A stretch of 64,000 bases of DNA from Omphiscola glabra (GCA_964017045.1 OZ024801.1:35682757-35746756); one strand, 5' to 3'. Positions 11,408 through 23,462 are shown, numbered from the stretch's first letter. Program-made: numbers and translations. Notes: a model not told the origin generated them from the letters alone.

Positions 11408-12466
11408 TGTCACGGGCTCCCTTGTGCCAAGTGACCCTTGGTCTATATTCTACAACACCCCTGACACCACCTTGTTTTGATGTGTCCAAGGAAACACACT
11501 AACTATGCAATAAACAAAGGAAGTCTTCAATTTAACTTAAAAAGACGAAGCTAATTTATTATTTAAATATACTAAACAAAGAAATATGCGATGTACAATG
11601 AAATAATAGCATGCGCTATGAGAAGATACGCTTTGAAGTAATAGGATGATTTTCGTACATATATAATTACTAAGATGACATTATAGTAGTGATTCTCAAT
11701 ATCAAGTTACTCTGAATCATACAAGCGAAACGCTACCATACGACGAAGTGGAGTCTTGCAAGACTGTCGCCCCTCTACAGCGTGAATCTGCCCTATGGTC
11801 GTGATTGTTAGCGTCTCTCGTTGTCTCTCTGTACTGGAATCTGCACACCGTCACGAGTTTGTGGTGATTAGTCAACGACACTAAAAGGTGGCTATTCCTG
11901 AAATATATGAATAAATCACCTACACCAAGTGAACTACCATAAAGGTCCTCCATACACACACCTTACATACACTTACCTCTCTAAGTGGATAATGTGGCTA
12001 AGCTGGTACCGGTAAGTCTGTGTCTGAGCTCTAACGAGAGAAGTCTCATGTGTGGGCCGTATGTGGGCCGTAATGCTCAGTGAAACTACAAAATTAGGTG
12101 CCCCTACTTATACCCCCTCGCTCATCCGCAATATTCTTAGGTGGTCCAAGAATGCTCTCTTTTAACACATTCCTGGCCCCTATCGTTTCCAGTCAATTAG
12201 GAATTTCCGTCTTTAACCCAAATTATCAATGCCTTCTACTTTCAGGTCAATTAGGAATTTCCGTCGTTAACCCCAAAGTATCAATGTCCCAAAACTACAG
12301 CAAGTTAAGTCCATCCTATAAGTCACTTTAACAATGGAGCTCTGTCTTGTACCCCGACCCAGGCCTTTGTGACATATACGTTACCCTAACAATGGAGCTC
12401 TCTCCTGTCCCACCCCAGTAAGTCAACCAGTGACACCCCCGCCCCAGTAGCAGTCACCATGTGACA
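11408..12466. mobile_element. 1,059-bp TG...CA insertion in the satellite (solo-LTR-like)
   Basis: The satellite stops at 11407 and resumes at 12467. The insertion begins TGTCAC and ends GTGACA, a 6-bp terminal inverted repeat of the TG...CA type used by LTR elements. Flanking pentamers are attgg and atggg (one mismatch), compatible with a decayed 5-bp target duplication. Inside are a TATA-like tataagtag on the minus strand near 12110, AT-rich polyadenylation-like sequence near 11550, and a roughly 50-bp internal direct duplication (about 12190-12290). There is no convincing coding capacity. Best guess is a minus-oriented solo LTR; a non-autonomous DNA element is the alternative. Confidence 0.55.
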
Positions 12467-13442
12467 ATGGGGTTCAGGAGACAGACAAATGGGTTAAGAG
12501 ATTTGGGTTGGTGTGGGTTTGAGAAGATAGACTAGCGGGGTAAGGGATTTGGGTTTGTGTGGCTTTGTGGAGAAAGATTACAATAAATTTGGATTGGTAT
12601 GTGTTTGAGGATACGTACTAACAAGGCAAGTGATTTGGGTTAATGTGGGTTTGAGCAAAAAGACTAACGAGGTAAGGCATTTGGGTTGGTATGGGTTTGA
12701 GGAGACATACTAACGGGTTAAGGGATTTGGGTTGGTATGGGTTTGAGAAGGCAGACTATCGGGGTAAGGGATTTGGGTTGGTATTGGTTTGATGATATAG
12801 ACTAATGGGGTAAAGGTTTTGGGTTGGTGTGGTTTTGAGGAGACAGAAATGATATAAATTAGGGTTTAGTGGGTTTGAGAAGACATACTGCTTTAGATTA
12901 GGGTACGAGTGGGTTTGAGAAGACATACTGCTTTAGATTAGGGTACGAGTGGGTTTGAGAAGACATACTGCTTTAGATTAGGGTACGAGTGGGTTTGAGA
13001 AGACATACTGCTTTAGATTAGGGTACGAGTGGGTTTGAGAAGACATACTGCTTTAGATTAGGGTACAAGTGGGTTTGAGAAGACATACTGCTTTAGATTA
13101 GGGTACGTGTGGGTTTGAGAAGACATACTGCTTTAGATTAGGGTACAAGTGGGTTTGAGAAGACATACTGCTTTAGATTAGGGTACGTGTGGGTTTGAGA
13201 AGACATACTGCTTTAGATTAGGGTACGAGTGGGTTTGAGAAGACATACTGCTTTAGATTAGGGTACGAGTGGGTTTGAGAAGACATACTGCTTTAGATTA
13301 GGGTACGTGTGGGTTTGAGAAGACATACTGCTTTATATTAGGGTACAAGTGGGTTTGATGAGACATACTGCTTTAGATTAGGGTACAAGTGGGTTTGATG
13401 AGACATACTGGTATAGATTAGGTTTGGTGTTGGTTTGAGGAG
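12467..13442. repeat. 40-bp satellite, right part, about 24 copies
   Basis: Diverged units at 12467-12860 are followed by about 13 highly similar units with ctttagattagggtacgagt, so the right half was recently homogenised. Confidence 0.96.
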
Positions 13443-13676
13443 ACAAGTACTACGATTAAAAGAATAACAACAATATCGGAATAAAAATAACACAAAAATT
13501 CCTATATTGATCGGAAGAACAGATGAAATAATTTAAGAGATTAGAAGAATATTACGAGTGTTAGAGATGACATATCACATATCATTGCAACATCAACTAT
13601 TGATGGTCACAAAATATTTAAGAAATAATTGTCTCTCAGAAGTGGAACCATGTGCAACAGGAAAACACCTTGTTGT
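13443..13676. other. Short unique AT-rich stretch
   Basis: No feature recognised. Confidence 0.5.
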
Positions 13677-13838
13677 GATGTGTATGGACCATAGGTCAGA
13701 TGGGGATCCCACGATGTGTATAGACCATAGGTCAGATGGGGACCCCACGATGTGTATAGACCATAGGTCAGATGGGGACCCCACGATGTGTATAGACCAT
13801 AGGTCAGATGGGGACTCCACGATGTGTATAGACCACAG
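13677..13838. repeat. 36-bp minisatellite, about 4.5 copies
   Basis: The unit contains gaccataggtcagatgggga. ORFs on both strands (12-residue period) are repeat products. Confidence 0.96.
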
Positions 13839-14510
13839 GTGATATGATGTTTATGATTTTACCAGAGAAGAAGTGTCTGTCAGTGCGTTACTTTGGGTAT
13901 TTCTTGTAATTAGTCTCTTGAATGGTGGCAGATAAGGTCTTTAGTGACGTCACTAATGCTCACAATGACAAACGACGAGTGTTTTAATTCGGAAAATTCA
14001 CGAGTCACCGTCATGTGAATCTTGCCATTAATGCTCACGAGTGTTTGTGTAGGGTTGGTGGGAGGGTCCTCATTGCTTAATGATCCTTAAAGGATAATCA
14101 GCTTGTTTGCCACCCGAATGACGCACTATGGTTAAGTCAATGTCGTCAGCAACTAAGAACTGTCTTATCTACACTGTAAGGTAATCTTAAATAATTTTAT
14201 TTGTACTAATGTCACACGTGGCACGGCAGTTTGTGATGCTGCACTACTATGTCACGGCCATCAAGTGACCCTGCCGCGCACACACAGCTGGCGGTGAGAG
14301 ATTACCTTGTCCTAAAAGATGCGTGTCAGCCAGGGTTGAGTGGCGTAAATGCGAGCTTAAACAGTTTTTGAATAGATCTCAACCGTTTAACACGGCGGAA
14401 ACGTGTTTGTATAAACCTGTTTCGTTTTGTATCCTACCCCGACTAGTCCCCTTTAAGTTCCACTTATGGTTCATCGTGTTGTACATTTTGTATTAGATTT
14501 GTTTGACACC
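13839..14510. other. Unique stretch, moderately GC-rich at 14.2-14.4 kb
   Basis: No ORF with recognisable homology, no transposon end and no RNA gene seen. Confidence 0.5.
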
Positions 14511-14514
14511 AAAT

Positions 14515-14835
14515 CATATCCTTTCTCGAACACCTTCTCATTCATCTTCTAGCACAACTTCTCACTCATCTTCTAGCACAATTACACACACACCTTCTAG
14601 CACAAATCCTCAAACACCTTCTCGCACACATCCTCACACACCTTTAAGCACAATTTCTCACACACCTTCTAGCACACCTCCTCACACACCTTCTAGTACT
14701 ACTCCTCACATACCTTCTAGCACAACTCACCACACACATTCTAGCACAACTCTTTACACATCTTCTAGCACACCTCCTCGCACACCTTCTAGCACAACTT
14801 CTCACACACCTTCTATCACACATTCTAGCACACCT
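14515..14835. repeat. 24-bp minisatellite A, about 13 copies
   Basis: The unit contains cacaccttctagcacaac (8 residues S-S-T-x-x-H-T-P in the open frame). Copies are clearly diverged. Confidence 0.93.
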
Positions 14836-14929
14836 ATGAATAGCTTCACGAACCACTTCTGTTTCAATTCGTGTCCTTCTTCTCCTAACTCTGTGTTCAC
14901 TCTGCGTCCATGTCGTACAACCCATTGTC

Positions 14930-15292
14930 TGACACCATCTTGTACCCATTGTCTGACACCATCTTGTACCCATTGTCTGACACCATCTTGTACCCACTGT
15001 CTGACACCATCTTGTACCCACTGTCTGACACCATCTTGTAAACATTGTCTGACACCATCTTGTACCCATTGTCTGACACCATCTTGTACCCATTGTCTGA
15101 CACCATCTTGTACCCACTGTCTGACACCATCTTGTACCCATTGTCTGACACCATCTTGTACCCACTGTCTGACACCATCTTGTACCCATTGTCTGACACC
15201 ATCTTGTACCCACTGTCTGACACCATCTTGTACCCACTGTCTGACACCATCTTGTAAACATTGTCTGACACCATCTTGTACCCATTGTTACC
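14930..15292. repeat. 24-bp minisatellite B, about 15 copies
   Basis: The unit contains cattgtctgacaccatcttg and is unrelated in sequence to array A, only 95 bp away, though it has the same period. A 305-codon plus ORF (14503-15420) runs through both arrays and the spacer. Confidence 0.97.
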
Positions 15293-16083
15293 TTCAAAAT
15301 TACACACTTTGCTTGTTACCTTCTCCTTGTCGACAAACTACCGCCCACCGGTCCGATCCGACCTTTGGCTTCGGTTTATCTGGCTCCCAGCAGCTTATTG
15401 CGTTAAAGATATTGTTTTGATTTACAAATTCAAGTATCAACATAAGTAAACAACTTATTTGTGAAAATGATTATTTGTTTTGTGACGTACCTATCAAAAA
15501 GAATAGAAAAGTCAGCTTCCAGTCGTAATTCCGCATTGGAAAATTATTGGAGGTCATCATACATAACGTAGAATTTTCGTCCTAGCTTAATTTTTTTAAA
15601 ATGTGGCATATGAAGGTTAAACCAATCTGGCAAAGATTATAATGTTGATAATTATTTGACTTGATGGCATAAATAGAATAAATATTGCCAAAAATAACAC
15701 CCGAACCAAAAAAAAACAAAATATTTTTTTTTACACATTAATGAAAATTTTTATGGAAAGTCAACTGTAAATTTTGTCGTAAACGTTCTGAAAACCAATG
15801 AAAAATAATAATGCCCATCTGTTAAACCTGGCATTAGCTTGGAGTGATGGAGCTATTTCACTTAGTGCAATGTTTCATCTCTTCCTTGCTGTGTACTTGT
15901 GTAGCAATGGGATGTGCAGAGCTAAGGAGATGAACCAAAACAAAAGCAGCTATCCTGAGGGCTGTAAGGGAAATAGCGCCCATCCCCGGACGGTTGTGCA
16001 CCTGGCTGACTCTTTCGAAAGCCAAGCCACTAATGATGTGTACTTGCAGTAATTAAGAGTTATTTGTACTTATTTTAAATTGA
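15293..16083. other. Unique stretch, GC-richer at 15.94-16.04 kb
   Basis: An 84-codon plus ORF (15798-16052) with one hydrophobic stretch covers the GC-richer part. I recognise no family, splice site pair or promoter for it and do not call it a gene. Confidence 0.4.
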
Positions 16084-16405
16084 ACCTCAAAAGTCTGCTG
16101 TTATGTCAGACAAGAGAAGCGTCTGCTGTTATGTCAGGGAACCGGAAGCGTCTGCTGTTATGTCAGGGCAAGAGAAGGGTCTGCTCTTGTGCCATGGCAA
16201 GAGAAAGGTCTGCTGCTATATCAGGGCAAGAGAAGGGTCTGCTGCTATATCAGGGCAAGAGAAAGGTCTGCTGCTATATCAGGGCAAGAGAAGCGTCTGC
16301 TGTTATGTCAGGGCAAGAGAAGCGTCTGCTGCTATATCAGGGCAAGAGAAAGGTCTGCTGCTATATCAGGGCAAGAGAAGGGTCTGCTGCTGTGCCATGA
16401 CGAGA
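16084..16405. repeat. 29-bp minisatellite, about 11 copies
   Basis: The unit contains tgctgttatgtcagggcaag with a ctgctatatc variant. ORFs in three frames are repeat products. It lies about 75 bp from the 27-bp array. Confidence 0.96.
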
Positions 16406-16481
16406 GAAGAGGATAAAAATTGTCAGTGAAGGACGTGTTTTCAAATGAACTTCGGGGTGTGGATTGTTTTGATTTTAAATC

Positions 16482-18014
16482 AAGTAAGAAAGTACTGTGT
16501 TTCATATGCAGTAAGAAATTACTGTGTTTAATATGCAGTAAGAAATTACTGTGTTTCATATGCAGTAAGAAATTACTGTGTTTAATATGCAGTAAGAAAT
16601 TACTGTGTTTAATATGCAGTAAGAAACTACTGTGTTTAATATGCAGTAAGAAACTACTGTGTTTAATATGCAGTAGGAAACTACTGTGCTTAATATGCAG
16701 TAAGAAATTACTGTGTTTAATATGCAGTAAGAAATTACTGTGTTTAATATGCAGTAAGAAAGTACTGTGTTTAATATGGAATAAGAAATTGCTGTGTTTA
16801 ATATGCATTAAGAAACTACTGTGTTTAATATGCGGTAAGAAATTACTGTGTTTAATATGCAGTAAGAAATTACTGTGTTTAATATGCAGTAACAAATTAC
16901 TGTGCTTAATATGCAGTAACAAACTACTGTGCTTAATATGCAGTAAGAAACTACTGTGCTTAATATGCGGTAAGAAATTACTGTGTTTAATATGCAGTAA
17001 CAAACTACTGTGCTTAATATGCAGTAACAAACTACTGTGCTTAATATGCAGTAAGAAACTACTGTGCTTAATATGCGGTAAGAAATTACTGTGTTTAATA
17101 TGCAGTAACAAACTACTGTGTTTAATATGCAGTAAGAAACTACTACGCTTAATATGCGGTAAGAAATTACTGTGTTTAATATGCAGTAAGAAATTACTGT
17201 GCTTAATATGAAGTAAGAAATTACTGTGTTTAATATGCAGTAACAAACTACTGTGTTTAATATGCAGTAACAAAATACTGTGTTTAATATGCAGTAAGAA
17301 ACTACTGTGTTTAATATGGAATAAGAAATTGCTGTGTTTAATATGCATTAAGAAACTACTGTGTTTAATATGCGGTAAGAAATAACTGTGTTTAATATGC
17401 AGTAAGAAATTACTGTGTTTAATATGCAGTAACAAATTACTGTGCTTAATATGCAGTAACAAACTACTGTGTTTAATATGCAGTAAGAAACTACTGTGCT
17501 TAATATGCGGTAAGAAATTACTGTGTTTAATATGCAGTAACAAACTACTGTGCTTAATATGCAGTAACAAACTACTGTGCTTAATATGCAGTAAGAAACT
17601 ACTGTGCTTAATATGCGGTAAGAAATTACTGTGTTTAATCTGAGGTAAGAAACTACTGTGTTTAATATGCGGTAAGAAATTACTGTGTTTAATCTGCGGT
17701 AAGAAATTACTGTGTTTAATGTGCAGTAAGAAACTACTGTGCTTAATCTGCGGTAAGAAATTACTGTGTTTAATCTGCGGTAAGAAACTACTGTGTTTAA
17801 TATGCGGTAAGAAATTACTGTGTTTAATCTGCGGTAAGAAATTACTGTGTTTAATATGCGGTAAGAAATTACTGTGTTTAATCTGCCGTAAGAAATTACT
17901 GTGCTTAATATGCAGTAAGAAACTACAGTGCTTAATATGCAGTAAGAAATTACTGTGTTTAATCTGCGGTAAGAAACTACTGTGTTTAATGTGCAGTAAG
18001 AAACTACTGTGCTT
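16482..18014. repeat. 27-bp minisatellite, about 57 copies
   Basis: The unit contains taagaaattactgtgtttaa plus tatgcag. Larger blocks are also duplicated: a segment starting with a tatggaataag variant near 16775 recurs near 17315. The array stops abruptly at 18014 where a LINE begins, and about 1.5 further units in the same phase sit at 23424-23462. On the minus strand one frame stays open through every unit (period L-L-H-I-K-H-S-N-F). Confidence 0.97.
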
Positions 18015-18015
18015 C

Positions 18016-18344
18016 ATCATCATCATCATCAGGTCCCGTAGTCCTTCGACCGTTGGGGCGCCACAGATGACATGTACACTATTCTTCTCCATTCCTCTCG
18101 GTCTTCTGCCCTACGCATAGCATCAACTAGTTTTAATCCCGTCCATTCTTTGATATTATCTTCCCATCTTTTTCTCTGTCTTCCTCTTCTTCTTCCTCCT
18201 CTAGTAGTGCCCTGCAAGATCTCTTTGGCGAGCCCTTGTTTTCTGGTCACGTGGCCGTACCACTCAAGTTTGCGCTTTTTGACAGACGTCAGGCGGTCAT
18301 CATATTGCCCAATGGCTTGACGAATCCTTTCTTTTATTTGCTCA
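18016..18344 (-). pseudogene. LINE ORF2 C-terminal end
   Basis: The minus frame reads E-Q-I-K-E-R-I-R-Q-A-I-G-Q-Y-D-D, then K-R-K-L-E-W-Y-G-H-V-T-R, a G-R-R-R-G-R-Q-R-K-R-W-E-D-N basic stretch, and ends in E-E-W-R-R-I-V. This is the well-known tail of endonuclease/reverse-transcriptase LINEs of invertebrates. It is followed by the trinucleotide tail. The longer ORF running on to 18577 is Helitron sequence read in frame by chance. Confidence 0.85.
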
Positions 18345-21300
18345 CTAGCGAGTACCCGGCATGCGTTGCAATGCCACTCATCGAAATAAAGTGTCCGTGT
18401 TTTAATAATTTTTTTGTAAGTTCTTCTAATAAACACCTTTTTTTTTAACCATCTGGTGCGTATTCGAATTAAATAGAAGGTTTTAAGAAGTGTCAGCAGA
18501 CCACACGCATCTCTCCGTGTGGGAAGCATGGATTTTCCAAATTTAGTCCCAAAACATATAGCGATTGATCCCCCCATGCAATAGGTATGTTTGAAATTAT
18601 ATTTATATGGCTCATTTATTACATATAAGCAAATTTAGGGCCCCCGGCCCCAAAAGTAATATTGTGAAATATTTGTACTAAATCAGAAACCTATTTATTA
18701 ATTCACATATACAAAATGAAATGTCACTGTAATTCCACCCACTTATGCAATAGCTCTGCTTGACGTTATATTTACATAGCTCATATAAGAATAAAAAAAG
18801 AATTTAAGGCCCCCGGCCCAAAGCGGAATATTGTAAAATATTTGCACTTCTTTAGAAACCTAATGCGGGCCTGCACACAACAACTCACTGAAAGTTTATC
18901 GCATTCAGATGAATAGTATAGGAACTCATACGGAAATTATATTTAAATAGCTCATATTAGAAAGAAAAACTACTATAGGGCCCCGGTCCAAAACTGGTAA
19001 TTCTTTGTAAAATGAATGGGTTTTGATATTCATGGATATACTTTTGTAAATGTACTTACGTTGTGTTAACGTCATTGATTTTCTTAATTCGTAAAATGAG
19101 AATATAGCATCTATTTTTCACAACAGTTATATCATTGGATTTAAAGATATAAAATTGTACACACCCTATTTCTTAACCCCATATATATGTACCTAAGAAG
19201 GCAAATTATTTGTCAAATTCATTTTGTCAACTTCCACCTCCCCCAAACAGAGTTTTAAAGAAATTAATAAAATCATCCACGGGATTGTAATCCACTTACT
19301 TACGCAAAAACAATTTTTTTGCATTTCAAATGCTTTGTTCTTATTTAAATGAGTGATAAGTGCATTAGTGGATGCTATATGGATATGTAGTTTCGCTGCA
19401 CTGATTGCATTAAACGGCATTTTCGTATTAAAAGTATATTTAAAGGTTAGTTTTTTTTTTGTTTTTTTTTTTTACTAATTTATAAATTTCATAAATGTAT
19501 ATTTTTGGAAAGAATAAAAATAAAAATTTATTAAACGTTAAAAATAAAAAGCAAAACTTGTATTTCATTTTTTAAATTGTAGCAATTTAAAAAGCAATCT
19601 ATTATATTTATTAATTTTACTTTTAGGAAGGGGGAAATACATTATAAATTTTATTACGCGCGGTTATTAAATCAGATAAATTTTTGCATTGAATAAATAG
19701 ACAATTTGAGTTCTGACGTCATTTGCGTTATTATTTATAACAAATTAGTTTTACTTTTATTACGCAATATTTGGAACTACTTAAAAAATGCACTAAAATC
19801 AACAGATGTTTTGGTTTCCCCGATAAATGTGATTACAGTGTAATTCTTTGATTATAATTTGTTTTACTAATTTTCATAACTTTCAACCACATTTAAAATG
19901 TTTAAAATAGTTCCTTAGTTGTTACTCCAGATTTATTTGTAATTTATATTATTAATACTTAAAATTTTATTAAAATTAAAGCGAATATACAATATATTTT
20001 TCGCATTACCATTGATTCGAGTTCCTTAAAATAATAGAAGAAAACTATGATTGTTTTAAAAAATGGGAACGTATTTAAATCGTATCGGTTCTTTGTGAGT
20101 TACGGTCAGCATAGATCATTCTTATATAATAGATGTATTACTACATCATTGCTATTCAAAATCACAACACATTTACAAAGCTATATCCGATTCTAAAATA
20201 CGTCACAAAATTCAAGCTTATTAATAAAAACAACAAAAATACTCTCTACACTAAACATGCAAAAACGTGTTTTCTCTGCTCTTGCTACAAATTGATGTCT
20301 GTTGGCATTTGTTCAAGGGCGGTTGAGTTGATAGCTCCGTTTGAAATTATTTTGATAAAGTTTGTTAAAGAAAACAAAACGAATTTAAGGACATCGGCCC
20401 ATGCGAAATATTGTAAAATGTTGTTCTAATTTAGAAACATTTGCGGGAGCGCGCATATCAATTCACCAAAGTTTTTATCGCAATCGGATGAATGGTATAG
20501 GAATGCATACGATAATTATATAGATAATAAATGGTGGAAAACGAATTAAGGCCCCCGGCCACAAACGGAATATTGTAGAATTGTTGTATTACTTCAGAAA
20601 CCTACTTATTATATCACAAAATTAAAAAAAGAGAAACATATTACTGAAGTTGTATCGCATTCAGATAAATGGTATAGGAGTGCATACGGATATTATTTTT
20701 TACAAAGCTCATATAAGAAAAATAACGATTTTGGGGCCAACGGCCAAAAACGTATTATTTTAAAAGTGTTGTAACTACTTCAGAAACCTAATTACTATGT
20801 GACACACACAATTTAATGTCGCTATTTGTATTTTATTAAAAATCTATCCATCCACACATTAGCTCTGTTTGAAATTGTATTTGTATAGCTCATATAGGAA
20901 AAATAGAACTTAGGGCCCCTGGCTCAAAAAAGAATATTTTAAACGGTTGTAATAATTTGAAAAGCTTTGCGGACTTGGGTAAAACATTTTACTAAAGTTT
21001 TATCGCATTCAGATAAATGATATAGGAGCGCATACAGAAATTATTTTGTACAAAGCTCATATAAGAAAAAAAAGAATTTGGGAACAACGGCTGAAAACGG
21101 AATATTTTAAAAGTAATGTAATTACTCATTAACATGGGCGACCTTATGGACAACCTTTCAACAAAGTTTTGTTGCAATCGCATGAATGGTGTAGGAGCGC
21201 ATACGGTTTGAAATTATATTTATATAGCTCCTTTAAGAAAAAATGAACATGGGGCCCCTGGCTCAAAACGGAATATTTTAAAATAGTTGTAATAATTTAG

Positions 21301-22272
21301 AAACCTTTGTGGGCATGATCGCAACATCTCGTCAAAGTTTTAGCGTATTCGAATAAATGGTGTAGGAGCGCAGACGAAACCTATAGTTTACAAAGCTCAT
21401 ATAAGAAAAAAAAAAGATTTTGGGGCCAATGGCCAAAACAAAATATTTTAAAAGTGTTATAATGACTCAGTTAAATGCGCGAGCTTATGGAATACAACTC
21501 TCCAATGTTTTGTCGCAATCGCATGAATGGTGTAGGAGCGCATTCGGTTTGAAACTATATTTATATAGCTCATATTAGAAAAAACGAACATGGGGCCCCT
21601 GGCTCAAAACGGAATATTTTTAAACGGTTGTATAAATTTAGAAACCTTTGTGGGCATGCTCGCAACATCTCGTCAAAGTTTTAGCGTATTCGAATAAATG
21701 GTGTAGGAGCGCAGACGAAATCTATTGTTTACAAAGCTCATATAAGAAAAAAAAACGATTTTGGGGCCAACGGCCAAAACAAAATATTTTAAAAGTGTTA
21801 TAATGACCCAGTAAAATGCGCGAGCTTATGGAATACAACTCTACAATGTTTTGTCGCAATCGCATAAATGGTGTAGGAGCGCATACGGTTTGAAACTATA
21901 TTTATATAGCTCATATAAGAAAAAACGAACACGGGGCCCCTGGCTCAAAACGGAATATTTTAAAACGTTTATAATTATTTCCAAACCTTTGTGGGCGTGC
22001 TTGTAACATTTTACCCAAGATTTAGCGCATTCAGGCGAATGGCGTAGGAGCGCAGACGGAAATATTTTTTACAAAGCTCGTATAAGAAAAAAAACGAATG
22101 AATGGCCAACGGCCGAAAACGAAATAATTGAAAAGTTTTTTAATGTCGCAGTTAAATGCCCAGGTAGGTGGCCAACAACTCACCAAAGTTTTGTTGCAAT
22201 CGCATGAATGGTGTGGGAGCGCATACGAGACAAACATACATACATACATACATTCATTTTTATATATATAGA
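18345..22272 (-). mobile_element. Non-autonomous Helitron, 3,928 bp
   Basis: On the minus strand the element begins TCTATATATATAAAAATG at 22272 and ends CTCGCTAG at 18345. About 12 bases inside the 3' end is a hairpin (18358-18375, GGCAT/ATGCC arms). The flanks are host A (22273) and T (18344), the A^T target of canonical Helitrons with no duplication. Removing it rejoins the LINE codons I-T-N-E-Q-I-K-E-R. There is no Rep/helicase ORF. Inside, about 15 diverged modules of about 170 bp, each with a gggccnnnggcc-like motif, form blocks at about 18.58-19.01 and 20.38-22.24 kb round a very AT-rich core (19.0-20.4 kb). Confidence 0.87.
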
Positions 22273-22293
22273 TTTGTGATGTGGTCTCTATAG

Positions 22294-23065
22294 CAGAATA
22301 TTATATTATTATTATTATATGTTGTCTTATATAGCGCGGTACCCCAGCCTAGGGCTGGGCTCACCGCAACATAATAAAGAAACATAATCGTGACAATAAA
22401 ACAAAATACATTTATGTAATAAAGAACAGCTGTATAGAGACAAAACAAAAACAAATGCATATTCACCCCACCCACCCCAGAACTTTTACATGTGAAGCCA
22501 TGGACGGCGGCCAGCAGCATCGTTTATCGGTCAGATTTGAGGAATCAGTCAGGGCAATAGAGTTTAAAGAGATGTGTTTTGAGTGCAGTTTTGAAGGCCT
22601 GTGTGTTTGGTATATTGCGGATGTGTAGTGGAATAGAATTCCATTGTTTGGGGGAGCAGAAAGAGAAAGATCGTTCACCGTATGTTTTAGTACGTGTCTA
22701 AGCAACGGACAAAATACGCGTGTCTGCGGAGGAGCGAAGCTGTCGAAGGGGTGAATAGACAGAAAGAAGTTCGTTTAGATAGGAAGGGCAGGAATCTGAG
22801 AAGAAGTTATGACATAGAACAGACAGTTTGTACTCAATGCGTGACTTTATAAGAAGCCAATGAAGTGAGTGGAGTAGTGGAGTGACATGATAACGTTTTT
22901 TTGCCTTTAGAACTAGCCTAGCAGCTGAATTCTGAACCTTTTGTAGTTTTTCTATGAAGTGTTATGGTGAATCTGACAGAAGAGAGTTGCAATAGTCAAG
23001 ACGAGAGAAAACAAGAGCATAGACTAGGGTTTTTGTTGCGCTAACTGTGAGGTAGTGGCGGATGG
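22294..23065 (-). mobile_element. CR1/L2-like LINE 3' fragment inside the older LINE
   Basis: On the minus strand the fragment encodes the end of a reverse transcriptase: S-I-R-H-Y-L-T, then L-V-F-S-R-L-D-Y-C-N-S-L-L, then S-C-P-S-Y-L-N-E-L-L-S-V-Y and G-E-R-S-F-S-F-C-S-P-K-Q-W-N. Frameshifts and stops are present. The 3' part contains tatatagcgcggtacc and an (ATA)n-type tail at about 22300-22320. It sits exactly between host LINE codons G-I-L-G-I-S and Y-R-D-H-I-T-N. The junction shares only gct, so no clear target duplication is visible. Confidence 0.8.
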
Positions 23066-23420
23066 AGCTGATGCCAAGAATGCCTCTGTAACATCTCATC
23101 TCCATCGCCTTTATTTTCCTTTCAAGTTCTGCTGTTAACGTCCATGACTCACAGGCGTATAAAAAAATGGAGAGGTACCACATATAATTACAGGAATATT
23201 TTCCATTGAATATTTGTTATATGTTTCTCCTTCCTGTTTCATTAACTCGTCAGGGATATTATCTACCCCTGCGGCCTTTAATATTTGGAGTGCTTGGACT
23301 GCTGCTTCTACTTCTGCGCGGTGAACAGGGAAGCTTTCATTGTCCGTTGCTGGGGGGACATTAAGGATCTCTGGGTCTATCTTTATATTTTCATTATACA
23401 GCTCTGAGCAGTATTCAGTC
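23066..23420 (-). pseudogene. LINE reverse-transcriptase N-terminal remnant with internal deletion
   Basis: The minus strand encodes a V-E-A-A-V-Q-A-L stretch followed by A-G-V-D-N-I-P-D-E-L, the hallmark start of an invertebrate LINE RT. After about 40 bases of mixed sequence it jumps to Y-A-C-E-S-W-T-L-T-A-E-L-E-R-K-I-K-A-M-E-M-R-C-Y-R. The catalytic RT core that should lie between is missing. Confidence 0.8.
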
Positions 23421-23423
23421 GAT

Positions 23424-23462
23424 CTTAATATGCAGTAAGAAATTACTGTGCTTAATATGCAA
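23424..23462. repeat. Detached end of the 27-bp minisatellite
   Basis: About 1.5 units (cttaatatgcagtaagaaat onwards) lie 5.4 kb from the main array, in the phase expected if the LINE split a continuous array. Confidence 0.9.

Larger units (their letters stand above)
18015..23423 (-). mobile_element. Non-LTR retrotransposon relic inserted in the 27-bp array, itself invaded twice
   Basis: On the minus strand the element runs from a 5'-truncated reverse-transcriptase start (near 23420) to a (GAT)n tail at 18015-18033. It is flanked by ctt on both sides (18012-18014 and 23424-23426), and the 27-bp satellite continues in phase across it. Its coding remains lie at 23.2-23.42, 23.066-23.19, 22.273-22.294 and 18.016-18.344 kb. 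The RT core between the first two pieces is deleted. A CR1/L2-like fragment and a Helitron account for the other gaps. The clade is not assigned. Confidence 0.8.

Noticed and set aside
16420..17211. 263-codon plus-strand ORF with a C-S-K-K-L-L-C-L-I period
   Set aside because: A reading of the 27-bp minisatellite; it ends at stops inside the array, unlike the minus frame.
18345..18577. Upstream part of a 182-codon minus ORF ending in LINE sequence
   Set aside because: The part right of 18344 is Helitron terminal sequence, not LINE coding sequence; the ORF is a chance fusion.
22310..22370. Possible tRNA-derived SINE head at tatatagcgcggtacc
   Set aside because: No A/B box pair in the right spacing; it is contiguous with CR1/L2-like coding sequence and fits a LINE 3' tail.
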